From contig CAMUYQ010000005.1 in NCBI GenBank assembly GCA_947165025.1, forward strand, positions 104,738-168,737: 64,000 nt of DNA, in the 5' to 3' direction. How positions within the stretch are numbered: the stretch's first letter is position 1; every line of letters begins with the position of its first letter. Of this stretch, positions 1 through 7,380 are shown piece after piece. Under the pieces are notes generated by a model that worked only from the letters and a program-made list of their open reading frames with translations, had not been told where the DNA came from and did no database searches. This stretch comes from an uncultured Lachnospiraceae bacterium. GTDB taxonomy: Bacteria > Bacillota > Clostridia > Lachnospirales > Lachnospiraceae. The position numbers were made by a program, and so were the translations under genes.

Positions 1-538
1 GATCTACGATAAGGATCCCGTAGAACATACCGACAACGAAGGTGAAGGCGATATTATCGTCAAACCATATGACAAGCTTTATCACATATTTCTGTACGAA
101 AAAATAATAGACAGCCGCAAGCAATGTCCAGATCACCGAGAATCTCAGGCATATGATCCCGCCGATATTAAACCGTTCGTCGGAATAGTCCCAAAGCTTG
201 ATCTTCATTCCTTTGATAAAGATCAGACCCGCGATAAACTCGATGAGTGTCATCATGGCTCCCATAGAAAGTATCTGGACGATCACCTGCAGAAGATCCA
301 GTTCGCGTATCACATCATCGCCTATATAGGGGATCAGCGACATAACGTATAACGCCAGAAGCACAAACCCGTAGAGAGGAAGGCACGGCCCGGTAAGAAA
401 GCCGGGGTTGATCCATTTTCTCTGCGGATTTTTTGTGGAGATGAATCTTCTGAAAAACAGCTCAAGTCCCCAACCGAACATACTGCCGACCATGAACAGG
501 AATGCGACGGTAAGAAAAACAGCTTCAAAAGCAGTCAT
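1..538 (-). CDS. Putative type IV ABC-transporter-like membrane protein (CmpB family), partial
   Basis: About 179 N-terminal residues are visible; the frame is still open at the left edge of the window. The protein is strongly hydrophobic, with several membrane segments. Near the N-terminus it has a GWGLE motif followed by NPGFLTGPCLPLYG, which matches what I know of the putative ABC-transporter type IV (CmpB) family. Its substrate is unknown. ATG at 538 is the simplest start. A TTG at 547 in the same frame sits about 11 nt after AAAGGAG and would have a better-placed ribosome site. It is preceded by decayed genes, so its native promoter context may be disrupted. Confidence 0.7.
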   Translation of the reverse strand, partial: MTAFEAVFLTVAFLFMVGSMFGWGLELFFRRFISTKNPQRKWINPGFLTGPCLPLYGFVLLALYVMSLIPYIGDDVIRELDLLQVIVQILSMGAMMTLIEFIAGLIFIKGMKIKLWDYSDERFNIGGIICLRFSVIWTLLAAVYYFFVQKYVIKLVIWFDDNIAFTFVVGMFYGILIVD

Positions 539-539
539 A

Positions 540-858
540 TTATCCAATATCAGAACAACTCCTTTGATAAAATGATGATCTTCGATCCGTAAACGGATAG
601 ATGAGACCATTATACCACGGGCGTGATATAATGATGCCAAAAGCACTTATCTCATCCTCGGAACAATTGAATACCTCAGATAGCAAACTTCCATAATCAT
701 TGAATTCAGCCACATTATGTGCATCTTCAAATTCTTTAACTGATAAGATCAGTAAGTTCTAAATAAGATAAATACTCTTGTGGTTTAATGTCTAAGTATG
801 GTCTGGATACTTCTGTTTTTGTCTCAGAAGTATTCTTCACATTGTCGAGTTTGATCAT
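540..858 (-). pseudogene. Frameshifted immunity-like protein remnant
   Basis: The ATG at 858 opens a frame of about 40 residues (begins MIKLDNVKNTS, ends TDLIS) that stops at 736-738. In an adjacent frame a plausible protein continues (VKEFEDAHNVAEFNDYG and onward) to about 540, so a single frameshift near 740 splits what was probably one gene. The ATG overlaps the stop of the fragment upstream (ATGA, 855-858), as in an operon. I do not recognise the family with confidence. The acidic aromatic composition and the neighbouring SUKH-like tail suggest an immunity protein, but that is inference. Confidence 0.45.
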
Positions 859-1016
859 CTTTTATGTTTGTCAGCCTCTTTAAATCTTTTGAGAATATAA
901 TCAAAAAGCTTCTCTTTTAATTTGCTTAGTTGGTCTTCTTCGGACGAATACTCGTAAACATTATCATCAGTTCCCACAACTATGTAATTCCCCTCACCTG
1001 TATTCTCCAGCGCAAG
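855..1016 (-). pseudogene. C-terminal fragment of a SUKH-like (SMI1/KNR4) protein
   Basis: This open frame of about 53 codons has no start. It reads LALENTGEGNYIVVG, then an acidic stretch with VYEY, and ends in a Lys-rich helix before a TGA. The layout of a glycine turn, a short strand, and then the residues VYEY followed by a charged C-terminal helix resembles the end of SMI1/KNR4 (SUKH) immunity proteins. A TGA lies directly upstream in frame at about 1017-1019, followed by unrelated sequence, so the 5' part is deleted. The assignment is from pattern only. Confidence 0.4.
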
Positions 1017-1039
1017 TCAAGTATATCAGCGGATTTGAT

Positions 1040-1098
1040 TTACGCTATCAATCAATTGCCCGGTATTGACAAAAAAACGGATTGATATTATAGCGTAA
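1040..1098 (+). promoter_or_regulatory. Promoter and inverted-repeat operator of the decayed hicAB locus
   Basis: A -35 TTGACA (1066-1071) is 17 nt from a -10 TATAGC (1089-1094). The promoter is flanked by a perfect inverted repeat, TTACGCTAT (1040-1048) and ATAGCGTAA (1090-1098), the right arm covering the -10. HicB antitoxins are known to repress their own operons, so this is a likely operator; the binding itself is inference. Confidence 0.6.
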
Positions 1099-1125
1099 CT
1101 ATAAATTAGTTGCAAAGAGCTTTGT

Positions 1126-1388
1126 ATGTCAAAAAAGGAAAATTTGCTAAAAAAGTTAATACAAAAGCCGAAACCAACAAATTTTACCACACGTGAACTT
1201 GACACACTTATGAAAAACTATGGGTGTAAAAAGATCGAAGGGGGGGCAGAGGATCGGGTATTGGATATTTGCATGAAACTACTAAACGTATAATTCAATT
1301 TGATGGACCTCATCCGGGTAATGAACTATACAGGTATCAGATTAAAATGGTGATTCAGTTTTTGAAAGAAGTAGGTGATATAAAATGA
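1126..1388 (+). pseudogene. hicA: HicA-type mRNA interferase toxin, frameshifted
   Basis: ATG at 1126 starts MSKKENLLKKLIQKP, and the frame stops early at about 1293. After a run of seven G (about 1240-1246) the adjacent frame continues with RGSGIGYLHETTKR, then IIQFDGPHPGNEL and QIKMVIQFLKEVG, ending at TGA 1386-1388. Together these read as a complete HicA of about 87 residues, including the family's C-terminal HPGNEL signature with its conserved histidine. One extra or two fewer G in the homopolymer would restore the frame. This is either a true inactivating indel, a phase-variable tract or an assembly error. The hicB stub begins at an ATGA overlap. Confidence 0.75.
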
Positions 1389-1414
1389 TTACATCATTAA
1401 TGGAGTTTATGTAA
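1385..1414 (+). pseudogene. hicB: hicB antitoxin stub
   Basis: An ATGA overlap with the end of hicA opens a 9-codon frame (MITSLMEFM) that ends at TAA 1412-1414. Position and first residues fit the start of a HicB antitoxin, but nothing recognisable follows, so the antitoxin body is deleted. Loss of the antitoxin is compatible with hicA being out of frame. Confidence 0.45.
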
Positions 1415-1467
1415 AAAGGGAGTTAAAGACCGAAGAGACATGATATAATCAAGTAGAGGATAGAAAA

Positions 1468-1803
1468 ATGATCTTAACAGAAATCACTGAATTGAAAGAT
1501 ATATGGGCCAATCACAATCATTATTATGATGATATGGTTAAGTTCTGCATAGACCGAAAGAAGAGAATAGTAGCGTTAGATGCGGATATGCACATCGATC
1601 TTGAATATGAATTATATGATAATGGATCTGATCTTGAAGATATATATGGCGGCAACATTATGAAAGATCCTGTCGAGGTCATTTGGGAAGCCCATCCGAA
1701 TATTGAACGTAACCGAACTCTTGGTATAGGAAGAGGCCGTGAAATCACAGATGAAAAAACGGCGGATGAATTGTTTGAGATCCTGAAAGAGTGGATAAGG
1801 TAG
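1468..1803 (+). CDS. DUF5674-like small protein
   Basis: A 111-residue acidic soluble protein of unknown function. It contains IVALDADMHIDLEYELYDNGS followed by a GGN turn and a C-terminal R-x-R-x-I region. This resembles the DUF5674 family, whose members carry a similar D-x-H-x-D-L-E segment before an N-G-S turn. A purine-rich GAGGATAG precedes the ATG. The gene ends 7 nt before the next start and probably forms a two-gene unit with it. It sits among decayed toxin-antitoxin debris, so it could be accessory, but the frame is intact. No membrane segment or signal peptide is present. Confidence 0.6.
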   Translation: MILTEITELKDIWANHNHYYDDMVKFCIDRKKRIVALDADMHIDLEYELYDNGSDLEDIYGGNIMKDPVEVIWEAHPNIERNRTLGIGRGREITDEKTADELFEILKEWIR

Positions 1804-1810
1804 GGGTTTT

Positions 1811-2116
1811 ATGTCTAAAGAGTTGTGGTATTCCTTAGGGATAAAGGAACAGATGTCAAATATCCATGGAGAAGTAGTTCGTATGGTCAGAGCGAGAAAT
1901 AACTATACGGACGGAAAATCATCTGAAGATCGTTCCCAATCATATTTGAACAAAATACATGATCTTATCATCATGACATATGAAGATCCCAAAAATGTTC
2001 AAAGAGAACAGGAACTTGTTGATGAAGAAAATGAGCTTAAGAGATGGATGAATAAAGAAGTCGACGACAGATATATTTTGAGATACTGGGAGCAGTACAC
2101 AAACGCTATAAGCTAA
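1811..2116 (+). CDS. Hypothetical helical protein
   Basis: A 101-residue, highly charged, mostly helical protein that I cannot assign to a family. It starts MSKELWYSLGIKEQ and ends RYILRYWEQYTNAIS. A ribosome site (AGGGG) lies just before the ATG and the gene follows the DUF5674-like gene by 7 nt, which suggests co-translation. There are no cysteines, membrane segments or catalytic signatures. Its intact reading frame among degraded genes suggests it is expressed or only recently orphaned. Confidence 0.55.
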   Translation: MSKELWYSLGIKEQMSNIHGEVVRMVRARNNYTDGKSSEDRSQSYLNKIHDLIIMTYEDPKNVQREQELVDEENELKRWMNKEVDDRYILRYWEQYTNAIS

Positions 2117-2185
2117 CGAGATTAATCCGCGTCCAAAGTGCGTCAACAAAGGAAATAGTTAAGTAGGAGAAATGAAGGAATAAAA

Positions 2186-2310
2186 TTACTGCAAATAATC
2201 ATGCACCGTCTTCTTGAAGGCGGTGTATTTCTTTTCCGGAATAGGTATCTCTTTGCCGTTCGAGAGAGTAACCATGAATCTCTTGATACAATCGTTGTTA
2301 TCCTTACACG
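2186..2310 (-). pseudogene. C-terminal fragment of a LytTR DNA-binding domain
   Basis: On the minus strand about 40 codons without a start read RFMVTLSNGKEIPIPEKKY, then FKKTVHDYLQ and a stop at 2186-2188. This is the typical end of a LytTR response-regulator DNA-binding domain, which closes with a strand-turn-helix around an N-G-K-E-I-P-I motif. A stop codon lies in frame upstream, so the rest of the gene is gone. Together with the promoter at 2395 it accounts for the otherwise gene-free stretch 2117-2476. Confidence 0.55.
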
Positions 2311-2394
2311 ATATTCGGCGTTATCGGTGTGTATAACCGAACTCCTTCCGTTATTAATACTGTCGACCCATACGAGTTATTAGAGACAAATATA

Positions 2395-2423
2395 TTGACA
2401 TGGATATTTATATTTGCCATAAT
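2395..2423 (+). promoter_or_regulatory. Sigma-70-type promoter upstream of the M13 peptidase gene
   Basis: TTGACA (2395-2400) is separated by 17 nt from CATAAT (2418-2423), about 50 nt upstream of the M13 start codon. An AGGAGG ribosome site follows at about 2459. This is the only strong promoter I see ahead of the peptidase and ABC-transporter genes, so they are probably co-transcribed from it. Confidence 0.7.
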
Positions 2424-2476
2424 TTTCCCACTATTACAATTGTTTTCAGAAAATAAGAGGAGGAATTGTAACGTAT

Positions 2477-4588
2477 ATGGAGGATAAACAGCCAAGACTG
2501 AAAAAACCGATCATAAGTCGTATATTGGTGCTTATGATTGCAGGCATTCTTATCGCCGGAGCTTTTTCGGGCTGCGGAAGCTTTGCAACAAATGACCCCA
2601 ACTTTGCAAAAGGGGATCCATGGATCGATTCCGATTTGCTGGGTAGCGTGTCGGAAAGTGATGAGATAAGGCTACAGGATGATTTTGCGGCAGCGGCAAA
2701 CAAGGATTGGATTTTGACCGAAGGGGCAGTCCTTCAGGGCAGGAATTTTGATCATATTGCTGATGTCATAAATGATAATAAGCTTGTACTTCTTGAAGAT
2801 GATTCGCTGACCGGAAAGGAAGCGGAGGAACTGAAGAAATTTGCGGATCTGGAAAAGGACTGGGATTACAGAGCATCTACAGGGGTGGAACCGTTGCGTC
2901 CGTATATTGATTCCATAGAAGAAATTTCGAGCATTGATGAGTATTACGGCTGGATAACGGATATAGAGAAGAATCCTCTCGGGATCGCTCCCGTTGGGGT
3001 TGTAACGGCTCCAACCAGATTGAGAGCGTTTCCAGATGAAATGATGGTTCAATATACACCGGCGGATCTCTCTCTCGGTAGTCAGAGCGCATATTACAGC
3101 CTTCTCGGACCTTCGCTTGAAATAAAGGAGATGACGGACCGAAAGGTTTCCTATATCCTGGGCAGACTCGGCTATGCTGAAAAAGATATCGACAGGATAT
3201 TGAAAGAAAACTATGCTGTCGAGAAGGAGTTTGCGGCTATCATAGAACCCGATGATAATGATGAGGATGCCGAACTTAAGTATACGGACAGTTATGACGA
3301 CATCATTGCAGCAGCGGGCACATATCCCCTTGATGCTTATATGAAAACGCGCGGATTTACGAATATTGAGCATATGGTAGGATACAAAAATTATCTGAAG
3401 AAGGTGTCCGGGATATGCACGGATAAGAATCTTGCCGGGCTTAAATCCATGCTGACGGTAGAATTGATATTGAAACTGGGATCTTACCTTGACCGGGATA
3501 CATATGATACGTTTGATAAATTATCCAAAACCGGAACCAAAAAGGAAGTGCCCGATAATAAGAGCGATGCCGACAAAGAAAGGGATCTTCTGTGCGAAAA
3601 CATAGCGACGAGCGGTCTTGTGGCGGCTATGGATAAGCTCTATCTTGAGAAGTTTGTTGATCCGGAATCGGCCGAGGAGCTTACCAACCTGACAAAGGAT
3701 ATCATAGAGGTATACAGGAACGATATTTTTCCCAATGAGGACTGGATGTCGGAAGAGGGAAGGGCTCTTTGTATCGAGAAACTTGATGCTATAACTCTGA
3801 ATGTTATCTATCCCGATCTTTCACAGATCGACTACAGCAGCCTCAATATAGTTCCTAAAGAAGAGGGCGGTACTTATCTTGATGCTTATCTTGAAAGCAT
3901 GCGGTACTTAAGCAGGATGAAAGGTCAGAGGGCAGGAAAGAAATATGACGCGTCAGAATGGTTTCCTTACGAAACGCAGCTTAGTACCACCATCACCAAT
4001 TCGGTATATGTACCGATGGCTAACAGCATAAACATTTATGCCGGCATCTTGTCAGATCCCGCTTATCACAAAGGGATAAGTAAAGAGGAACTGATGTCTG
4101 GAATCGGTGTTGTAATCGGGCATGAAATAACGCACGGGTTCGATAATAACGGTGTTAAGTTCGATAAGGACGGGATCAAGAACAAATGGATGTCTGAGGA
4201 AGACCAGAAGGCGTTTTCCGAAAAAGCAGGAAAAGTCTCGACATTCTATACACTGCTTCAGCCGTATAAAGGCTCGGGATTTTATGTAGGTTCAAACGTT
4301 GTAGGGGAGGCCGTTGCCGATATGGGCGGCCTGAAGGCGGTGCTTACACTGGCTTCTAAAGATCCGGACTTTGACTATGATAAGTTCTTCCGTCATTATG
4401 CACTCCTGTGGGCATCACAGATATCCCCGGAACAGGAACAGTATTACTTCAAGAATGATGAACATCCGCTGAACGTTTATCGTATAAATGTTGGCGTACA
4501 GCAGTTTGATAAGTTTTATGAGACATATAACGTACAGCCCGGGGACGGGATGTATTTGGAAGAAAAAAAGAGGATAGCAGTCTGGTAA
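2477..4588 (+). CDS. pepO: M13 (neprilysin/PepO-type) zinc metallopeptidase lipoprotein
   Basis: A 703-residue endopeptidase of the M13 family. The zinc site HEITH is at residues 549-553 inside GVVIGHEITHGFDNNG, and the third ligand is E611 in GEAVADMGG. The N-terminus has a hydrophobic segment ending FSGC (Cys33), which fits a lipobox, so the enzyme is probably anchored outside the membrane. Length matches the family (about 630-750). It lies 22 nt upstream of the ABC-transporter genes of the lanthipeptide locus. M13 enzymes cleave short peptides, so it could remove leader remnants, trim the product or confer immunity by degradation; these roles are inference. An independent housekeeping role is possible. 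Confidence 0.9.
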   Translation: MEDKQPRLKKPIISRILVLMIAGILIAGAFSGCGSFATNDPNFAKGDPWIDSDLLGSVSESDEIRLQDDFAAAANKDWILTEGAVLQGRNFDHIADVINDNKLVLLEDDSLTGKEAEELKKFADLEKDWDYRASTGVEPLRPYIDSIEEISSIDEYYGWITDIEKNPLGIAPVGVVTAPTRLRAFPDEMMVQYTPADLSLGSQSAYYSLLGPSLEIKEMTDRKVSYILGRLGYAEKDIDRILKENYAVEKEFAAIIEPDDNDEDAELKYTDSYDDIIAAAGTYPLDAYMKTRGFTNIEHMVGYKNYLKKVSGICTDKNLAGLKSMLTVELILKLGSYLDRDTYDTFDKLSKTGTKKEVPDNKSDADKERDLLCENIATSGLVAAMDKLYLEKFVDPESAEELTNLTKDIIEVYRNDIFPNEDWMSEEGRALCIEKLDAITLNVIYPDLSQIDYSSLNIVPKEEGGTYLDAYLESMRYLSRMKGQRAGKKYDASEWFPYETQLSTTITNSVYVPMANSINIYAGILSDPAYHKGISKEELMSGIGVVIGHEITHGFDNNGVKFDKDGIKNKWMSEEDQKAFSEKAGKVSTFYTLLQPYKGSGFYVGSNVVGEAVADMGGLKAVLTLASKDPDFDYDKFFRHYALLWASQISPEQEQYYFKNDEHPLNVYRINVGVQQFDKFYETYNVQPGDGMYLEEKKRIAVW

Positions 4589-4610
4589 ACATTTTCGGGA
4601 GGATATAGAA

Positions 4611-5432
4611 ATGAGCGATACACAGGCAATGATAAAACTTGAGAATATAAAAAAGTCCTATGGGAAGATTGAGATCCTGAAGGGTGTCAACATGCAGATC
4701 AACAAAGGGGATATATATGGACTTATCGGCAAGAACGGTGCCGGTAAGACTACGATATTCAAGATGATACTTGGCCTTTCTGAAAAGAATGACGGTACAG
4801 TATCGATTGAGGGTAGCACGAACGAAAAAGAACTTATGCAGAACAGGAGTAAGATAGGGTTCCTTGTCGGAACAAAGTTCTACAATTATCTATCGGCCAG
4901 AGAGAACCTGAAGTATTATGCGACTGTTAAGGGAATTAAGAACAGTAAGGAAGAGATAGACAGAGTTCTTGAGGTTGTCGGACTTAAGGATGAAAAGAAG
5001 CCGTTTAAAAACTTCTCTTTAGGTATGACTCAGAGACTCGGTATAGGGAATGCGATACTCGGTAACCCGGATATCCTTATACTTGACGAGCCGACAAACG
5101 GACTCGATCCACAGGGTATAGCGGATGTAAGACATATGGTCCAGCGTTTCAGAGATGAATTCGGTATGACGGTCATAGTCAGCTCGCATATTCTCGGAGA
5201 ACTTGAGCACACAGCGGACAGGTTCGGTATCGTTAACGGCGGTGTTGTTGTTCGCGAGATAACTCAGGACGACCTGAAGGAGAAGCAGGCCTCGGTCGAG
5301 ATAGCAGTTGATGATCTTCCCAAAGCCAAAGAGGTGTTGACTGCCAATAACATACGTATTGTGCGCGAGGTTGAGGAGAAGTCGACACTTGAAGATTACT
5401 ACTTCAGACTTGTGGGAGGTAGCAAAGAATGA
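4611..5432 (+). CDS. ABC transporter ATP-binding protein (BcrA/LanF-like)
   Basis: A 273-residue ATPase. The Walker A motif is GKNGAGKTT near residue 40, the signature is FSLGMTQR near 135, and Walker B is ILILDEPTNGLDP. This architecture, a lone ATPase followed by two separate permeases, is that of bacitracin and lantibiotic self-protection transporters (BcrAB, LanFEG). A ribosome site GGGAGG precedes the ATG, and the stop overlaps the next start (ATGA). Product export or producer immunity is the likely role in this locus. No peptidase domain is fused, so it is not a LanT-type exporter. Confidence 0.88.
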   Translation: MSDTQAMIKLENIKKSYGKIEILKGVNMQINKGDIYGLIGKNGAGKTTIFKMILGLSEKNDGTVSIEGSTNEKELMQNRSKIGFLVGTKFYNYLSARENLKYYATVKGIKNSKEEIDRVLEVVGLKDEKKPFKNFSLGMTQRLGIGNAILGNPDILILDEPTNGLDPQGIADVRHMVQRFRDEFGMTVIVSSHILGELEHTADRFGIVNGGVVVREITQDDLKEKQASVEIAVDDLPKAKEVLTANNIRIVREVEEKSTLEDYYFRLVGGSKE

Positions 5433-6142
5433 GACAGCTTATAAAGGGAGATATCGCAAGGATACTCAGAAAGAAAGAGATATACATCTTTGCTTTTATT
5501 CTGTATGTCATACTCTTTTCCGTAAAGAGCAAGACAGAGGTGGAGGATCAGATAGACAGTTTTGAGAGCATGGTCGCACTTATAGGAATGCTTATGTGTC
5601 TCGTTCCTGTATATATTACGGTATATGGAGATGAGATTCGCACAGGTTCCATGCAGACCGTCATTGGACGGGGAATGTCAAGACGTAAAGTCATCATCAG
5701 TAAACTGATCGACTGTGCGATACTGTTTACCATGATGTTCATGGTCTTCCTGCTTCTCTTCTTCGTCAAGAATGCAATTGCAGGTTTGACTCTTACACCG
5801 AAGCAGAATTTTATGGCATCAGTATATGTACTGTTAACCTGCATAAGAGCCACAGGATACTTTGCCGTAACAGGTCTGTTCCTGTTTTCCTCATGGAATG
5901 TCGCCATAGGCCTTACAGCATGCGTGATGCTCGTGTTTGCAAATGTTGCATTTGGTCTCGTTCAGACAAACATGCATATTCCCATACATGATTATTGGAT
6001 AGATGGACTTGTCAGTTCCGCATATAATGATCTGCTGATCGGTGATTTTCCGTGGAAGCTGATTGCGATGGTGGCGATATACATCGTGGGTGCCGTGATT
6101 ATTACGATTAAGATCTTTGACAGGAAGGAGCTCGATCTATGA
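5429..6142 (+). CDS. ABC-2-type permease 1 of the RiPP locus (LanE-like)
   Basis: A 237-residue integral membrane protein with about six hydrophobic segments and a cytoplasmic N-terminus (MRQLIKGDIARILRKKE). The segment IGRGMSRRKVIISKL after the second helix is typical of small ABC-2 permeases of the lantibiotic immunity type. It is translationally coupled to both neighbours by ATGA overlaps. It resembles the next gene in length, start (R-G-D-I) and the I-G-R-G motif, so the two are paralogues that probably form a heterodimer around the ATPase dimer. Confidence 0.82.
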   Translation: MRQLIKGDIARILRKKEIYIFAFILYVILFSVKSKTEVEDQIDSFESMVALIGMLMCLVPVYITVYGDEIRTGSMQTVIGRGMSRRKVIISKLIDCAILFTMMFMVFLLLFFVKNAIAGLTLTPKQNFMASVYVLLTCIRATGYFAVTGLFLFSSWNVAIGLTACVMLVFANVAFGLVQTNMHIPIHDYWIDGLVSSAYNDLLIGDFPWKLIAMVAIYIVGAVIITIKIFDRKELDL

Positions 6143-6891
6143 ATAATCTTATCAGAGGAGATATCAGACGCATTATATCCAAGAAGTCGCTGTGGGTGGC
6201 TTTTGTTGCTGCGCTTATTACAAATATTTTACTTGTCGTGTTCTACCTTTTCACCATGAATTACAGTTCTATCAACTATATGCAGGGAAATATTGAAGGG
6301 GTGGCGGATTTAGGAGGGATGATTATCGGCATAGCGGTGTTCATTGCGGTTTATTCCGATGATTTCAGGTCCATGATTATAATCAGTATCATCGGAAGAG
6401 GCACTTCAAGACTGAAAATCATCATCGCCAAGTTCATAAACAGCGTCATCATAACGATTATACTGTATGCACTGTTTGCCTTGGAGGTCTGTGCCATGAC
6501 AAATGTAATGGGTATTGAACTGTTACCTGATGAAAGACTGGCATTGTGTCTTGGAGTGTTCAGGGGAATATACCTTACGATCGGATACGTGACTATGGCA
6601 TCTATAGTGATATATGCGACCGGAAATAACGCTTTTTCCGTATTCATGCTTGTAATGTTTTACCTTATCATACCGAATGTACTTCCATTGGCGTCCAATT
6701 TGCCGGTTGTTAAGAACATACATATCGAAAGGTATGACTACAGCGGACTTTGCTCAAACGGCATTTCTGACATAATACTCGGGATGAAACCCCGGGGAGT
6801 ATTGATACTTATATCAGCTTTCATAATTTATGTGGGAGCATCTCTTGCAATCGTTTTCAAGGTATTTAACAAAAAGGAATTGGATTTTTAA
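6139..6891 (+). CDS. ABC-2-type permease 2 of the RiPP locus (LanG-like)
   Basis: A 250-residue permease with about six transmembrane segments, paralogous to the preceding gene: it shares the N-terminal IRGDIRRIISKK, the IIGRGTSRLKIIIAK motif and a K-E-L-D end. It overlaps the upstream stop codon (ATGA). It completes an ATPase-permease-permease set of LanFEG type. Its C-terminus is followed by 139 nt of leader before the precursor peptide gene, so the transporter lies upstream of the biosynthetic genes on the same strand. Confidence 0.82.
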   Translation: MNNLIRGDIRRIISKKSLWVAFVAALITNILLVVFYLFTMNYSSINYMQGNIEGVADLGGMIIGIAVFIAVYSDDFRSMIIISIIGRGTSRLKIIIAKFINSVIITIILYALFALEVCAMTNVMGIELLPDERLALCLGVFRGIYLTIGYVTMASIVIYATGNNAFSVFMLVMFYLIIPNVLPLASNLPVVKNIHIERYDYSGLCSNGISDIILGMKPRGVLILISAFIIYVGASLAIVFKVFNKKELDF

Positions 6892-6926
6892 TATAAGTGA
6901 ACTAATGGAAAGTCTTCCGTCTCGCG

Positions 6927-6971
6927 CTCCGGTCCGTGCTCGAAGATGTATAAGAGCATTGAAGACCGGAG
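6927..6971 (+). promoter_or_regulatory. Inverted repeat ahead of the precursor gene
   Basis: CTCCGGTC (6927-6934) and GACCGGAG (6964-6971) are perfect 8-bp arms. An inner GCTC/GAGC pairing can extend the hairpin. No T-run follows, so it is not a simple terminator. It may be an mRNA processing or stabilising element, or an operator, between the transporter and the precursor genes. Confidence 0.45.
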
Positions 6972-7030
6972 GGGGAATATGGTACTATTACAATGTAGCA
7001 CGAACCTGTTTAGGAGAAGGAGGTCCTGTT

Positions 7031-7297
7031 ATGAAATCTATGGAAGAGTTATACAGAGAGATACAGGCGAACGAAGACCTGAAAAAAGAGTTTGTCTCAG
7101 CATTCAAAGAGGGACAGATCGAAACATTTCTGAAAAATCATGAATGTGATGCAGCTGCCTCGGATGTAATGGCATTTTTGACAGGTGTTAAAGATGAATC
7201 CATATCTGACGATGATCTTGAGAAGGTTGCCGGAGGATGTGATGTGACTCCGCATTGCACGGAGATATGCACTAAGCGAATCGAGTATTGCTGGTAA
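7031..7297 (+). CDS. Nif11-leader RiPP precursor peptide with a Cys/Thr-rich core
   Basis: An 88-residue precursor. The start at 7031 is set by AGGAGAAGGAGG. The leader (residues 1-69) is an acidic Nif11-type helix region beginning MKSMEELYREIQANEDLKKE and ending in the double-glycine site KVAGG. The predicted core is CDVTPHCTEICTKRIEYCW: 19 residues with Cys70, 76, 80 and 87 and Thr73, 77 and 81, and no Ser. Thr residues can be dehydrated and attacked by Cys to give methyllanthionines; a radical-SAM enzyme could also act on this core. It is followed by a hairpin and then the two modification enzymes. The leader family is well supported; the final structure is unknown. Confidence 0.88.
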   Translation: MKSMEELYREIQANEDLKKEFVSAFKEGQIETFLKNHECDAAASDVMAFLTGVKDESISDDDLEKVAGGCDVTPHCTEICTKRIEYCW

Positions 7298-7330
7298 TAT
7301 GATTTTTAACTGTACAGTAGTGATATTATA

Positions 7331-7363
7331 GGGGCTGCCGCATCAGTTTGGTGCGGCGGCCCT
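7331..7363 (+). terminator. GC-rich hairpin between the precursor and the modification genes (attenuator-like)
   Basis: GGGCTGCCGCA pairs with TGCGGCGGCCC (one G-U pair) around a short loop. There is no T-run after it, so read-through is expected. Such hairpins after RiPP precursor genes commonly let the precursor mRNA accumulate over the enzyme mRNA. Confidence 0.6.
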
Positions 7364-7380
7364 GTATATAGGTGCTTATC

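Noticed and set aside
2201..2383. 60-residue plus-strand ORF
   Set aside because: It is antisense to the LytTR remnant and has no ribosome site or family signature.
6830..7030. Upstream extension of the RiPP precursor
   Set aside because: It overlaps the permease gene and lacks a ribosome site; AGGAGG and the Nif11 leader start at 7031.
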